This document shows positions 32,941 through 41,567 of a DNA stretch of 57,994 bases, piece after piece. Numbering within the stretch: position 1 is the stretch's first letter; every line of letters starts with the position of its first letter. The DNA lies in assembly GCF_003027925.1 (NCBI RefSeq), contig NZ_PYPS01000045.1, positions 1-57,994 on the forward strand, written 5' to 3'. Under the pieces are notes generated by a model. It saw only the letters and a list, made by a program, of their open reading frames with translations. It ran no database searches and had not been told where the DNA came from. This DNA is from Micromonospora sp. RP3T. GTDB lineage: Bacteria > Actinomycetota > Actinomycetes > Mycobacteriales > Micromonosporaceae. Position numbers and translations under genes: made by a program.

Positions 32941-33026
32941 GCGGCATTCCGGCATCCGTTCACCGGTGCGGTTCGCCCACGGTGCCGTGCCTCGCACCCC
33001 GTTGCCTCTCGCCCGACGTGCTGTAC

Positions 33027-33105
33027 GCCGCACCCGTTGTCCTTCGCTCGCTCGCTTCCGTTGTCGTTCGCTCGACGCGCTGTGCCTCGCTTCCGTTGTC
33101 GTTCG
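33027..33105. repeat. Degenerate tandem repeat block
   Basis: CTCGCTTCCGTTGTCGTTCG occurs exactly at 33051-33070 and 33086-33105 (35 bases apart). A related CGCACCCGTTGTCCTTCG lies at 33029-33046. No protein or RNA is evident. Confidence 0.75.
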
Positions 33106-33285
33106 TCGGACGTGACGCGCCCCGACCGGTTGGGTGATCCGGGCGTGCCGCACTGCCACCGACGCCGTTCGTTGGTCGTGCCGCGCTCTACGCGAGGATC
33201 GTCGGCCCGCCGGCACCCCCTGTCGTGGAGGGTCGCCGGGCCGGGGCAGCGTGGGGGCCGCCCAAGCGGTGGGGCCAGTGGTGCG

Positions 33286-33299
33286 GTTTCACGTGAAAC
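33286..33299. promoter_or_regulatory. parS: parS site 3
   Basis: Perfect GTTTCACGTGAAAC in non-coding sequence downstream of parB. Confidence 0.97.
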
Positions 33300-34168
33300 G
33301 GGCTTGGCTTGCCAGGGCCGCAGGACCGGGTCCCGTCCGCCTTGGAAGTCCCGACCCGAGAACAGGCGCGGGTTTGCCAGCGGGGCGGCGGGGAGCGGTG
33401 TCCTTGCGTTTGCTCGTCGCATGCGAATGAGCCGTGGCGACGGCGGCTTGTCTGTCGCCGGAATTGCTCGGTCGCCTTCTCTTCCGGCAGAGGCTTGCCG
33501 TGCCGCCTAGGCCGGCTGGTCATCGGCCTCGCCGCCATGCTGTCCCGTGACGGCATGTGCGGTGAGCCCTGGCCCGCACCCCGATCGGTCACCCGGCGGG
33601 CCTCGCGATGCGGCCCATGACGACATGCACGGCGCGACAGACGGGTGCGCGGTACGCGTGCGCGGCTTCGAGAACGGCGCGTCTCAAGGCAGTCACCCCG
33701 CAGCCCTCGCGGCGATATCCACCACATCCTGGCCGAGTCACCGGCTTAGCGCGGGCCCGAGCCCTGGACGCAGCAGACCCAGCGGTTTCGATGCCGCGCG
33801 ACGGCGGAGGCGGGCGTCGCGCTCAGGCCGTACATCCTGCCGGCCGACCCGCGTGTGGGCCGGCATCGGCCCGTGGCTTCGGAATGAGGTCTCCACCCTT
33901 CCGCCCGGGCAATGCGGTGCCGTTCTCACGGCCCGCTGAGGAGACCCGAGCAGATTCGACCGCGCGGTGCGGTCGGCCAAGGCGCTTCATGAGCCGACCG
34001 GTGGGGCGCATCGAGCCGGGGTGGAGCACACCGACGGGTTCCCGCGCATGCGTGAGGTGCAGCGCGAAGCGGGGCCTCTTCGTGCGGGCCGACGAGTTCG
34101 GACTGCACGACATCGGGCGAGTGCTCGTGGCCGGCGACGGCCCGAACCCCGCGGGATCCGCGTAGCGC

Positions 34169-34182
34169 GTTTCACGTGAAAC
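34169..34182. promoter_or_regulatory. parS: parS site 4
   Basis: Perfect GTTTCACGTGAAAC in the non-coding region; it is 106 bases from the next site. Confidence 0.97.
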
Positions 34183-34274
34183 GGAAGGGACCGCGTCCAA
34201 TCAGGCGCGGTGCTTCCGCCAAGGGCTTGAACCGCCACGGGCGCCCCGCGCTGTCAGGAATCACGGAGTGCTCC

Positions 34275-34288
34275 GTTTCACGTGAAAC
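34275..34288. promoter_or_regulatory. parS: parS site 5
   Basis: Perfect GTTTCACGTGAAAC, 149 bases from the next site. Confidence 0.97.
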
Positions 34289-34391
34289 GAGCCAGCCCGA
34301 GCGGCGGGATCGAGCCCCTGTTGAGCCGCTGCGTCGGAGCCCTCCGCTCGTTGAACGGAAGGGTCGACGGGAGGCCCCGCGACCGCAGAAG

Positions 34392-34532
34392 TTATCCACA
34401 GCGGTTGTCCACAGGCTCACTCCGTTTCACGTGAAACAACACCCGGAAACCCTTGCTGAGCTGTGGATGACGCACTGTGGTGGTGATCTCGGCGGCCTGT
34501 GGACAACGTGGTGGACAACGCGTTGTGGATCG
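34392..34532. other. DnaA-box cluster next to parS
   Basis: Perfect boxes TTATCCACA (34392-34400), TTGTCCACA (34405-34413) and TGTGGACAA (34498-34506). Near matches are TGTGGATGA (34462), GGTGGACAA (34510) and TGTGGATCG (34524). It lies about 10.5 kb from oriC, between the last parS sites and the next gene. Confidence 0.75.
34424..34437. promoter_or_regulatory. parS: parS site 6
   Basis: Perfect GTTTCACGTGAAAC located between DnaA boxes at 34405 and 34462. Confidence 0.97.
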
Positions 34533-34601
34533 TCGAAGCGGCCTCGACTCCGGTGGGAACGGGGAGGGACAGGCGTCGCCAACTCCGTTAGGGTCAGCGT
34601 C

Positions 34602-35453
34602 GTGCAGGACACCCCTCCCTCAGTCCCGGACTTCACCCAGTGGCCCTCCTTCCCCTTCGAGGGCGAGCTTCGCGTCAAGCAGCTCGACGATCCCGTGCCG
34701 GTCGAACCTCCCCGTCGGGGTGAGGAGGACCGGGAGTGCACCGCCTGCAACGCGCCCGACGAGGCGTACATCTGGGTCGGAGAGCGGTGGCGGGTCCGGA
34801 CCATGGACCGGCCCACCGGCCTGCCGATGGTGTTGATCCTGGAGTCCCGCTCCCACCTGGACCTCGGGGACCTGCCGAACCTGCTCGCCGCCGAGCTGGG
34901 GGTGATGACCGTCCGGCTGGAGCGGGCCATCCGCTCGCTGGACGGGGTCGCCCGGGTGCACGTCAACCGCTGGGGCGACGGGTCGGCGCACCTGCACATG
35001 TGGTTCCTGGCCCGTCCGTACGGGCGGCTGCAACTGCGGGGCACGTTCCTGTCGCTGTGGGACTCGATCCTGCCGCCGATCTCCGAGGAACAGTGGCGGG
35101 AGAACCTCGCCATGGTGGCGGCGTGGCTCGCCGAGTTCGGTGGCCGGCCGCTTGCCGAGCCGCCGCGCATCCGGTGGCAGGCGCCGTCGAGCCTGTCCTC
35201 GCCGGCGCCGACGGACACCATCGAGGAGCCCGACGAGGAGACGGCGTCGGTGATCGAGGCGGCGGACGAGATCCCGGAGGCCGAGCCGGTGGGGCCGGCC
35301 GACGACACCGACGATGACCCGCCTTCCGCGCATACCCCCGACGGCGACCCTCGCGACGCTGATGGCGGGCCCGCGACCGGTGACGCCGGGCCCACGGCGT
35401 TGAACGGCGACGCGGAGCCGGCGACGGGATCGGCCGGACCGAACCGGGAGTGA
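34602..35453 (+). CDS. Conserved hypothetical protein, HIT-like motif
   Basis: 283 residues from GTG at 34602; the frame is open further upstream but that part lacks GC3 bias and overlaps parS sites. The N-terminus has CTACNAPDEAYIWVGERWRV (one CxxC), then a globular part. Near residue 125-135 AHLHMWFLARPYGRL recalls the histidine triad of HIT-fold proteins. The last ~85 residues are acidic and disordered. It is not assigned to a family. The position next to the parS region is conserved-looking, but any partition role would be speculation. Confidence 0.75.
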   Translation: MQDTPPSVPDFTQWPSFPFEGELRVKQLDDPVPVEPPRRGEEDRECTACNAPDEAYIWVGERWRVRTMDRPTGLPMVLILESRSHLDLGDLPNLLAAELGVMTVRLERAIRSLDGVARVHVNRWGDGSAHLHMWFLARPYGRLQLRGTFLSLWDSILPPISEEQWRENLAMVAAWLAEFGGRPLAEPPRIRWQAPSSLSSPAPTDTIEEPDEETASVIEAADEIPEAEPVGPADDTDDDPPSAHTPDGDPRDADGGPATGDAGPTALNGDAEPATGSAGPNRE

Positions 35454-35478
35454 AAGTGGTGGTGCCGGCCGGGTCAGC

Positions 35479-36471
35479 TCAGCGGCGGGCGGCGGCCCGG
35501 CCCACCAGCGAGCCCAGGGCGCGACCGAAGTCGAGCCCGGCGGCCTGGATCGCCAGCGGCAGCAGTGAGGTCTCCGTCATGCCCGGCGAGACGTTGACCT
35601 CCAGCACGTGCGGTCGGCCCTCCGCGTCGACGATCAGGTCGACGCGGGACACGTCCCGCAGGCCGAGCGCCGTGTGCGCGGCGAGCGCCACGTCGGTCAC
35701 CTGCGCGGTCGTGGCGGCGTCGAGCCGAGCGGGCGCGTGCCAGGTGGTGCGCCCCGCCGTGTAGCGGGCCGCGTAGTCGTAGACGCCGTTGCGGGGCACG
35801 ATCTCGACCGGGGGTAGGGCCTGCGGGCCGTCGCCCAGGTCCAGCACGGACACCGCCACGTCCATGCCGGGTACGTAGCGCTCCACCAGCGCTGTCTGGT
35901 CGTACGCGAAACAGCCGACCATCGCGGCCGGCAGCGACGCGGCGTCCCGGACCACGGCGGCGCCCAGCCCGGAACCACCCTGCGCCGGCTTGACCATCAA
36001 CGGCAGCCCGAGGCGGTCGACGATCCGGTCCAGGACGGCGACCGCGCCCAACTCGGAGAAGCGGTCGTGCGGCAGCGCCACCCAGTCGGGCGTCGGGATG
36101 CCGGCCTCGCGCAGGACGGCCTTGGCGGACGGCTTGTCCCAGGCCAGCCGGGAGGAGCGGGCGTCGCAGCCGACGTAGGGCACGTCACACAGGTCGAGTA
36201 CGCCGCGCAGCGAGCCGTCCTCGCCGGTGGCGCCGTGCAGGGCTATGACCACCGCGTCCGGCGGGTCGGCGGCCAGCGCGGGCAGCAGCGCGACGTCGGC
36301 GTCCCGCAGCTCCGCCTGCACGCCGACCGCGCGTAGCGCGTCCAGCACGCGACGGCCGGACCGCAGGGAGACGTCCCGCTCGTAGGAGAGACCGCCGGCG
36401 AGCACGAGCACGTGCAGCTCGTCGGCGGAGGATCCGGTCACGGGTGTCGGTGCGGCGGGGGTGACGGCCAT
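35479..36471 (-). CDS. D-alanine--D-alanine ligase family protein
   Basis: 330 residues, ATP-grasp fold. HVLVLAGGLSYERDVSLRSGRRVLDAL opens the N-terminal domain. ALHGATGEDGSLRGVLD, LMVKPAQGGSGLGA (ATP loop) and EVNVSPGMTETSLLP (metal and product site) match the Ddl family. It would make the D-Ala-D-Ala dipeptide for peptidoglycan. Many actinomycetes have a second ddl elsewhere, so this may be the accessory copy. It is convergent with the 34602 gene and 7 bases after the aminotransferase stop region on the same strand. Confidence 0.88.
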   Translation of the reverse strand: MAVTPAAPTPVTGSSADELHVLVLAGGLSYERDVSLRSGRRVLDALRAVGVQAELRDADVALLPALAADPPDAVVIALHGATGEDGSLRGVLDLCDVPYVGCDARSSRLAWDKPSAKAVLREAGIPTPDWVALPHDRFSELGAVAVLDRIVDRLGLPLMVKPAQGGSGLGAAVVRDAASLPAAMVGCFAYDQTALVERYVPGMDVAVSVLDLGDGPQALPPVEIVPRNGVYDYAARYTAGRTTWHAPARLDAATTAQVTDVALAAHTALGLRDVSRVDLIVDAEGRPHVLEVNVSPGMTETSLLPLAIQAAGLDFGRALGSLVGRAAARR

Positions 36472-36478
36472 GCCGGCA

Positions 36479-37792
36479 TCATGCCAAGTCGGGGCCGGGC
36501 GCGTCGGAGCCGCCCTGGCGTCGGCGTGGCCCGGCGTTGCCGACCGCTCCGAAGACCTTCCGCATGGCGATCTCCTGCTCCATCACGCCGGCCAGCCGGC
36601 GCACGCCCTCCCGGATCCGCTCCGGCGGCGGGAAGGAGTAGTTGAGCCGCATGTTGCCGGTGCCCGTCCCGTCGGCGTAGAAGCCGGTGCCGGGCACGTA
36701 CGCGACCCGGGCGGCGACCGCCCGCGGCATCATCGCCTTGGCGTCCAGCCCGTCCGGCAAGGTGGCCCACACGAAGAGGCCACCGGTCGGGGTGGTCCAG
36801 GTGGTGCCGGCCGGCATCAGGTCGGTCAGCGCGCCGAGCAGCGCGTCGCGACGCTCGCGGTAGACCTCCCGGTAGGTCTTGAGCTGCTCCCGCCACGGCA
36901 TGGTGCCGAGGTACGTCGAGACGGCGGACTGCGCGAAGACGCTGGGGCAGAGGATCTGCGCCTCGCTGGCGATGACCAGCTTGTCGCGCACCGCGTGCGG
37001 GGCGAGGATCCAGCCCACCCGCAGGCCGGGGGCGAACGTCTTGGAGAACGTGCTCAGGTAGAAGACCCCGTCGCGCCGCCGGGCCCGCAGCGGCGCCGGC
37101 GCCTCCCCCTCGAAACCGAGCTGACCGTACGGGTCGTCCTCCACCACCAACAGGCCGGCGCGCTCGCAGATGTCGAGCACCCGCTCGCGCCGCTCCTCGC
37201 TCAACGTCACGCCGGCCGGGTTCTGGTACGTCGGGATGGTGTAGAGGAACTTCACCCGCCGGCCGGCCCGGGCCAGGTCGGCGATGGCCACCTCCAACGC
37301 CTCCGGGATCAGGCCCTGGTCGTCCATCGGCACGTGGGTCACCTGCGCCTGGGCGGCCTGGAACACCCCGAGCGCGCCGACGTAGGTCGGGCCCTCGGCG
37401 AGCACCACGTCACCCGGGTCCAGGAAGAGACGGGCCACCAGGTCGAGCGCCTGCTGCCCGCCGACGGTCACCACGACGTCCTCCGGGGAGGCCCCGCAGG
37501 AGGCGTCGATCCCGGAGAGGGCCATCACCTCGCAGATCCGTTCGCGCAACTCCAGGGTGCCCTGGCCGATGCCGTACTGGAGGGTGGTGGCGCCGTGCTC
37601 GGCGCCGAGCCGGCCGAGCATCTCGCCCACCGCGTCGAGCGGCAGCGCGGCGATGTAGGGCGCTCCGCCGGCGAGCGAGACGACCTCCGGCCGGCTGGCG
37701 ACCGCGAAGAGCGCCCGGATCTCGGAGGCGGTCATCCCCCGGACGCGGCGGGCGTACCGGTCGGTGTAGTCGTCGAGCGTCGTGCCGGTCAT
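36479..37792 (-). CDS. PLP-dependent aminotransferase, class I (2-aminoadipate/MocR-type fold)
   Basis: 437 residues from ATG at 37792 (MTGTTLDDYTDRYARRV); the upstream in-frame extension is non-coding in style. RPEVVSLAGGAPYIAALP, DPYGQLGF and the PLP lysine in YLSTFSKTFAPGLRVGWI are visible. It resembles MocR-type transferases but lacks their GntR domain. The substrate is unknown; alpha-aminoadipate or aromatic/branched amino acids are typical for this subgroup. The same strand and short gap suggest co-transcription with the ddl-type gene. Confidence 0.88.
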   Translation of the reverse strand: MTGTTLDDYTDRYARRVRGMTASEIRALFAVASRPEVVSLAGGAPYIAALPLDAVGEMLGRLGAEHGATTLQYGIGQGTLELRERICEVMALSGIDASCGASPEDVVVTVGGQQALDLVARLFLDPGDVVLAEGPTYVGALGVFQAAQAQVTHVPMDDQGLIPEALEVAIADLARAGRRVKFLYTIPTYQNPAGVTLSEERRERVLDICERAGLLVVEDDPYGQLGFEGEAPAPLRARRRDGVFYLSTFSKTFAPGLRVGWILAPHAVRDKLVIASEAQILCPSVFAQSAVSTYLGTMPWREQLKTYREVYRERRDALLGALTDLMPAGTTWTTPTGGLFVWATLPDGLDAKAMMPRAVAARVAYVPGTGFYADGTGTGNMRLNYSFPPPERIREGVRRLAGVMEQEIAMRKVFGAVGNAGPRRRQGGSDAPGPDLA

Positions 37793-38085
37793 GACATCAC
37801 CTCGGTCGGGGTGTCGGCGGGGCTGCCGCCCGGTGTGGTACCCGCGATGCCGGCATCCAATGGCGGCGCGCGGCCGATTGGTCGATCGTAGTCCCTGATG
37901 ACCGGCGCGGAACCCGCCGTGTGGACACGTCCACATCCCGGACCCCCGGGTCCGTCGCCCGGGTGGGCGTTCGCGCGTCCTCTCCCGCGTCGGCGGGCGG
38001 AAGCGTACGATCGCTCGTCGGGAGCAGGAGCGGCGGCGGCACACCGCGGTGGCCGACGCTCCGAGACTGGTGGTGGGGTGCGCTC

Positions 38086-38751
38086 ATGTCGCGACGTCTG
38101 GTCAGCCTGACGCTTGACACCCTGGAGGACCTTCCCCGATCCTGCCGGCGGTGCGTCTACTGGGAGCTGGATCCGGTCTCCGCGGAGCGGGCCTGCGCGG
38201 CCGGCGACCCGGGCCTGGAGAAGGAGGCGTGGGTCTCCCAGACGCTGCTGGAGTGGGGTTCCTGCGGCAAGTTGGTCTACGTCGACGGCATGCCGGCCGG
38301 TTTCGTCATGTACGCCCCGCCGGCGTACGTCCCGCGTTCGATGGCGTTTCCGACGTCGCCGGTCTCGGCGGACGCGGCGCTGCTGATGACCGCGCACGTG
38401 GTGCCCGCGTTCGCCGACGGCGGTCTGGGCCGGATGCTGGTGCAGGGCGTGGCGCGGGACCTCACCAAGCGCGGCATCAAGGCCATCGAGGCGTTCGGCG
38501 ACGCCAAGTTCGGTGACGAGCCGGACGGCCCCACCCGGGCGTGTGTCGCGCCGGCCGACTTCTTCCTCTCGGTGGGCTTCAAGACGGTCCGCCCGCACCC
38601 CCGCTACCCCCGCCTGCGGCTGGAGCTGCGCACGGCGCTGAGCTGGAAGTCCGACGTCGAGTACGCGTTGGAGAAGCTGCTCGGCTCGATGAGCCCGGAG
38701 ACGCTGCTGCGTCCGGTACGGCCGGCGCCGGCCACCCGCTCGACGAGCTGA
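38086..38751 (+). CDS. GNAT-family acetyltransferase
   Basis: 221 residues from ATG at 38086. The N-terminus has a cysteine pair (CRRCVYWELD) seen in this actinobacterial family. The acetyl-CoA loop is in HVVPAFADGGLGRMLVQGVARDLTKRGIKAIEAFGD. The C-terminus (LRLELRTALSWKSDVEYALEKLLGSM) is conserved. A related gene lies beside cwlM in mycobacteria. The acceptor substrate is unknown. It converges with the amidase gene, five bases apart. Confidence 0.85.
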   Translation: MSRRLVSLTLDTLEDLPRSCRRCVYWELDPVSAERACAAGDPGLEKEAWVSQTLLEWGSCGKLVYVDGMPAGFVMYAPPAYVPRSMAFPTSPVSADAALLMTAHVVPAFADGGLGRMLVQGVARDLTKRGIKAIEAFGDAKFGDEPDGPTRACVAPADFFLSVGFKTVRPHPRYPRLRLELRTALSWKSDVEYALEKLLGSMSPETLLRPVRPAPATRSTS

Positions 38752-38756
38752 CCGGC

Positions 38757-39917
38757 TCAGTCGACCACGGTGCCGGCGGCCACGATCGCCCGCAGCTCGC
38801 TGACGTCGATCGAGCCGGTCGGCACGTCCCGTTCGATCGGCAGGTACATCCGCTGCACCCCGGCCACGATCGCCTCGACCACCCGGTCGCGGAAGCGCGG
38901 GTCGATCAGCCGACCCCGGTCGGTGGGGGAGGTCAGGTAGCCCACCTCGACGCGGACCGCGGGCATCCGGGTCAGCCGGAGCAGATCCCACGCCTTGGCG
39001 TGGGTGCGGCAGTCGCGTAGCCCGGTGCGGGCCACGATCTCCCGCTGTACCAGCCCGGCCAGGCGCTCCCCGGTGGCTGAGGTGACGCCGTTGTCGGTGC
39101 CGTAGTGGTAGGTGGCGACGCCGTCGGCCGCCGGGTTGGCGTGCCCGTCGGTGTGCAACGAGATGAACACGTCCGCGCCGAGCGAGTTGGCGAGCTGGGC
39201 CCGGTCCGCGTCCGGCAGGCAGGTCGGGGACGACGGGCCCCGGGTGAGCTGTACCCGTACCCCGGCCGCCGCGAGCCGCCCCTCCAGCCGGCTGGCGAGG
39301 TCGTGCACGAGGTCCGCCTCGGTCCAGCGCAGCGAGCCGTCGGGCACCACCACGCCGCTGTCGGTGCCGCCGTGGCCCGGGTCGATCACCACGGTCCGGC
39401 CGACGAGCGTCGGCCCGGCCTGGCGGATGGCGTCGGACTCGCGTAGCCACTGCGGGCGCCCGCCGACCACCTTGCGGCCGAGCCGGCGCAGCGCGTTGAC
39501 GGTGTGCGGGCCGCACGAGCCGTCCGGTTTCAGCCCCATCTCGCGCTGGAACTGGGCCACCGCGCGGGAGGTGCGGATGCCGTAGATGGCGTCGGCGCGG
39601 CCCACGTCGTACCCCATCTCCAGCAGGCGTTCCTGGAGCGAGCGGACGTCCTCGCCGGTCAGGGGCTCGGGCACCGCGTGGTAGAGCGCGCGGGCGCCGA
39701 ACCGCCAGCGGGCCGCGTCCAGCGCCCGCCAGGTCTCCGCGCCCACCCGCCCGTCGACGCTGAGGCCGCGGGACTGCTGGAAGGCGCGGACCGCGCGTTC
39801 CGTCGCGGCGTCGTAGTCGTCGGCGCGGCCGTCGGTGGGCAGCAGTTCCAGGCCGGCGAGCACGGTTCGGATCTCGGCCACCGCGGGGCCCCGGTCACCG
39901 GGTCGGATCGGACGCAC
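38757..39917 (-). CDS. cwlM: CwlM-like N-acetylmuramoyl-L-alanine amidase-fold protein
   Basis: 386 residues with no signal peptide. Two peptidoglycan-binding domains (about 5-70 and 88-147) precede an Amidase_3 domain (about 172-370). Zinc and catalytic residues are all present: His182 (DPGHGG), Glu200 (TEADL), His255 (SLHTDG) and Glu324 (VEVGYL). In mycobacteria the cytoplasmic CwlM, next to trxA/trxB, is a PknB substrate that activates MurA. Synteny and lack of a signal peptide support the same regulatory role here. A hydrolase role is not excluded. Confidence 0.9.
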   Translation of the reverse strand: MRPIRPGDRGPAVAEIRTVLAGLELLPTDGRADDYDAATERAVRAFQQSRGLSVDGRVGAETWRALDAARWRFGARALYHAVPEPLTGEDVRSLQERLLEMGYDVGRADAIYGIRTSRAVAQFQREMGLKPDGSCGPHTVNALRRLGRKVVGGRPQWLRESDAIRQAGPTLVGRTVVIDPGHGGTDSGVVVPDGSLRWTEADLVHDLASRLEGRLAAAGVRVQLTRGPSSPTCLPDADRAQLANSLGADVFISLHTDGHANPAADGVATYHYGTDNGVTSATGERLAGLVQREIVARTGLRDCRTHAKAWDLLRLTRMPAVRVEVGYLTSPTDRGRLIDPRFRDRVVEAIVAGVQRMYLPIERDVPTGSIDVSELRAIVAAGTVVD

Positions 39918-40026
39918 GACGACCCCCTCTGCACGGGCGCTGGCGGAGGCGGTAGCTCCGACGGACGCTTACGGAGCGTACCGTGACCGGTTACCCGCCG
40001 GGTTGGGGTTCGCGCAGGTCAGGAAC

Positions 40027-40070
40027 GCCGGAGCCCCCGACACCCGGGTGGGGGTGACGGGGGCTCCGGC
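40027..40070 (-). terminator. Terminator after trxA
   Basis: GCCGGAGCCCCCG (40027-40039) and CGGGGGCTCCGGC (40058-40070) form a perfect 13-bp stem, 14 bases past the trxA stop. It ends the long minus-strand murJ-to-trxA series before cwlM. Confidence 0.85.
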
Positions 40071-40083
40071 GGTGTCGGGTCGC

Positions 40084-40407
40084 TCAGAGCGCCGACTCGA
40101 TGAGCTTGACCAGCTCGCCCTTCGGCTTGGCGCCGGCGATCGACTGCACCGGCTCGCCGTTCTTGAAGATGGTCAGCGTCGGCACGGACATCACCCGGTA
40201 GGCGCGCGCCGTCTCGGGGTTCTCGTCGATGTTGAGCTTGACGATGGTGACCTGGTCACTCATCTCGCCCGCGATCTCCTCCAGGAGCGGCGAGACCTTG
40301 CGGCACGGACCGCACCACTCCGCCCAGAAGTCGACCAGGACCGGCTTGTCGGACTTCAGCACGTCGCTCGCGAAGCTCGCATCCGTGACCGCCTTGGTTG
40401 CTCCCAC
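40084..40407 (-). CDS. trxA: Thioredoxin
   Basis: 107 residues, full length. The redox site is Cys32-Gly-Pro-Cys35 in FWAEWCGPCRKVSP. The cis-Pro lies in SVPTLTIFKNGE. It reduces protein disulfides in the cytoplasm and is itself reduced by TrxB, encoded 30 bases upstream on the same strand. Confidence 0.97.
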   Translation of the reverse strand: MGATKAVTDASFASDVLKSDKPVLVDFWAEWCGPCRKVSPLLEEIAGEMSDQVTIVKLNIDENPETARAYRVMSVPTLTIFKNGEPVQSIAGAKPKGELVKLIESAL

Positions 40408-40437
40408 TATGAACCCTTTCTCCCTTTGGTGAAATTC

Positions 40438-41391
40438 TCAGCCCTGCAGGGTGGCGATGAACCGCTCGGCGTCCAGCGCGGCCGCACATCCGGTGCCAGC
40501 CGCCGTGATGGCCTGCCGGTAGGTGTGGTCGACCACGTCGCCGGCGGCGAACACGCCCGGCACGTTGGTGCGGGTGCTCGGCGCCTGCACCTTCACGTAA
40601 CCCTCGTCGTCCAGCTCCACCTGGTCGCGGAACAGCTCGCTGCGCGGGTCGTGGCCGATCGCCACGAACACGCCGGTGACGTCGAGCACCTTGGTCTGGC
40701 CGGTGTGCACGTCACGCACCCGTACGCCACTGACCTTGCCGTCGTCGCCGAGGATCTCCTCGACCGTGGTGTTCCACTCCACCTTGATCTTCTCGTTGCC
40801 CAGCGCCCGCTCCGCCATGATCTTGCTGGCCCGGAACGAGTCGCGCCGGTGGATGATCGTCACCGACTCGGCGAAGCGGGTGAGGAAGCTCGCCTCCTCC
40901 ATGGCCGAGTCGCCGCCGCCGACCACCACGATGTGCTGGTTACGGAAGAAGAAGCCGTCACAGGTGGCGCAGGACGACACGCCGTGGCCGAGGTATTCCT
41001 GCTCGCCCGGCACGCCCAGCGGACGCCACGCCGAACCCGTGGAGAGGATGACGGCGCGGGCCCGGTAGGCGGTCTCGCCCACCCAGACCGTGCTCACCGC
41101 GTCCGAGCCGATCTCGCCGGTGTCCTTCAGCTCGACCCGGGTCACGTCGTCGGTGAGGAACTCCGCGCCGAACCGCTCGGCCTGCTTGCGCATGTTGTCC
41201 ATCAGCTCGGGGCCGAGGATCCCGTCGGCGAAACCGGGGAAGTTCTCCACCTCGGTGGTGGTCATCAGCGCGCCACCGGACTGCACGCCCTCGATCACCA
41301 GCGGCTTGAGGTTGGCGCGCGCGGCGTAGACCGCCGCGGTGTAGCCGGCCGGCCCGGAGCCGATGATGATCAGGTTGCGGACCTCGTCCAC
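40438..41391 (-). CDS. trxB: Thioredoxin reductase (NADPH)
   Basis: 317 residues from GTG at 41391, GGGAGA upstream; the longer upstream frame is rejected. The FAD site is LIIIGSGPAGYTAAVYAARA. The redox-active pair is Cys141-Ala-Thr-Cys144. The NADPH site is HIVVVGGGDSAMEEASFL. The C-terminal FAD-contacting TGVFVAIGHDP and GVFAAGDVVDHTYRQAITAAGTGCAAALDAE are standard. It passes electrons from NADPH to thioredoxin. Confidence 0.97.
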   Translation of the reverse strand: MDEVRNLIIIGSGPAGYTAAVYAARANLKPLVIEGVQSGGALMTTTEVENFPGFADGILGPELMDNMRKQAERFGAEFLTDDVTRVELKDTGEIGSDAVSTVWVGETAYRARAVILSTGSAWRPLGVPGEQEYLGHGVSSCATCDGFFFRNQHIVVVGGGDSAMEEASFLTRFAESVTIIHRRDSFRASKIMAERALGNEKIKVEWNTTVEEILGDDGKVSGVRVRDVHTGQTKVLDVTGVFVAIGHDPRSELFRDQVELDDEGYVKVQAPSTRTNVPGVFAAGDVVDHTYRQAITAAGTGCAAALDAERFIATLQG

Positions 41392-41567
41392 TGCCGTCTC
41401 CCGATGTGTGTGTTCGTCACCGGTACGCACCGATGTCGATCCGAGTGCCGACCGCGCGGAGGCGTCGGCGCCTGACTTCCAGAACGTCATCGTACGAAGC
41501 GGGGATTCCCGAGCCGGTCATCCGGTGGGTCACGTCACGTGGCGGGACAGGACCGCTGACCGCGGTT

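Larger units (their letters stand above)
32892..34601. other. 1.7 kb parS-rich non-coding region
   Basis: No open frame here keeps GC3 bias or resembles a known protein. It holds four perfect parS sites, a group of degenerate repeats (33027-33105) and a cluster of DnaA boxes (34392-34532). GC content and codon-position bias are clearly lower than in flanking genes. It reads as a centromere region rather than decayed genes. Confidence 0.7.

Noticed and set aside
33027..33105. Possible CRISPR array in the parB downstream repeats
   Set aside because: Repeats are degenerate, only two exact copies, spacers of about 15 bases and no cas genes.
33608..34165. Open frame in the parS region
   Set aside because: No GC3 bias, arginine/alanine-rich composition and no resemblance to a protein family.
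34176..34601. Upstream in-frame extension of the 34602 gene through parS sites
   Set aside because: Codon-position bias is absent before 34602, and the extension runs through parS sites and DnaA boxes in DNA that looks non-coding.
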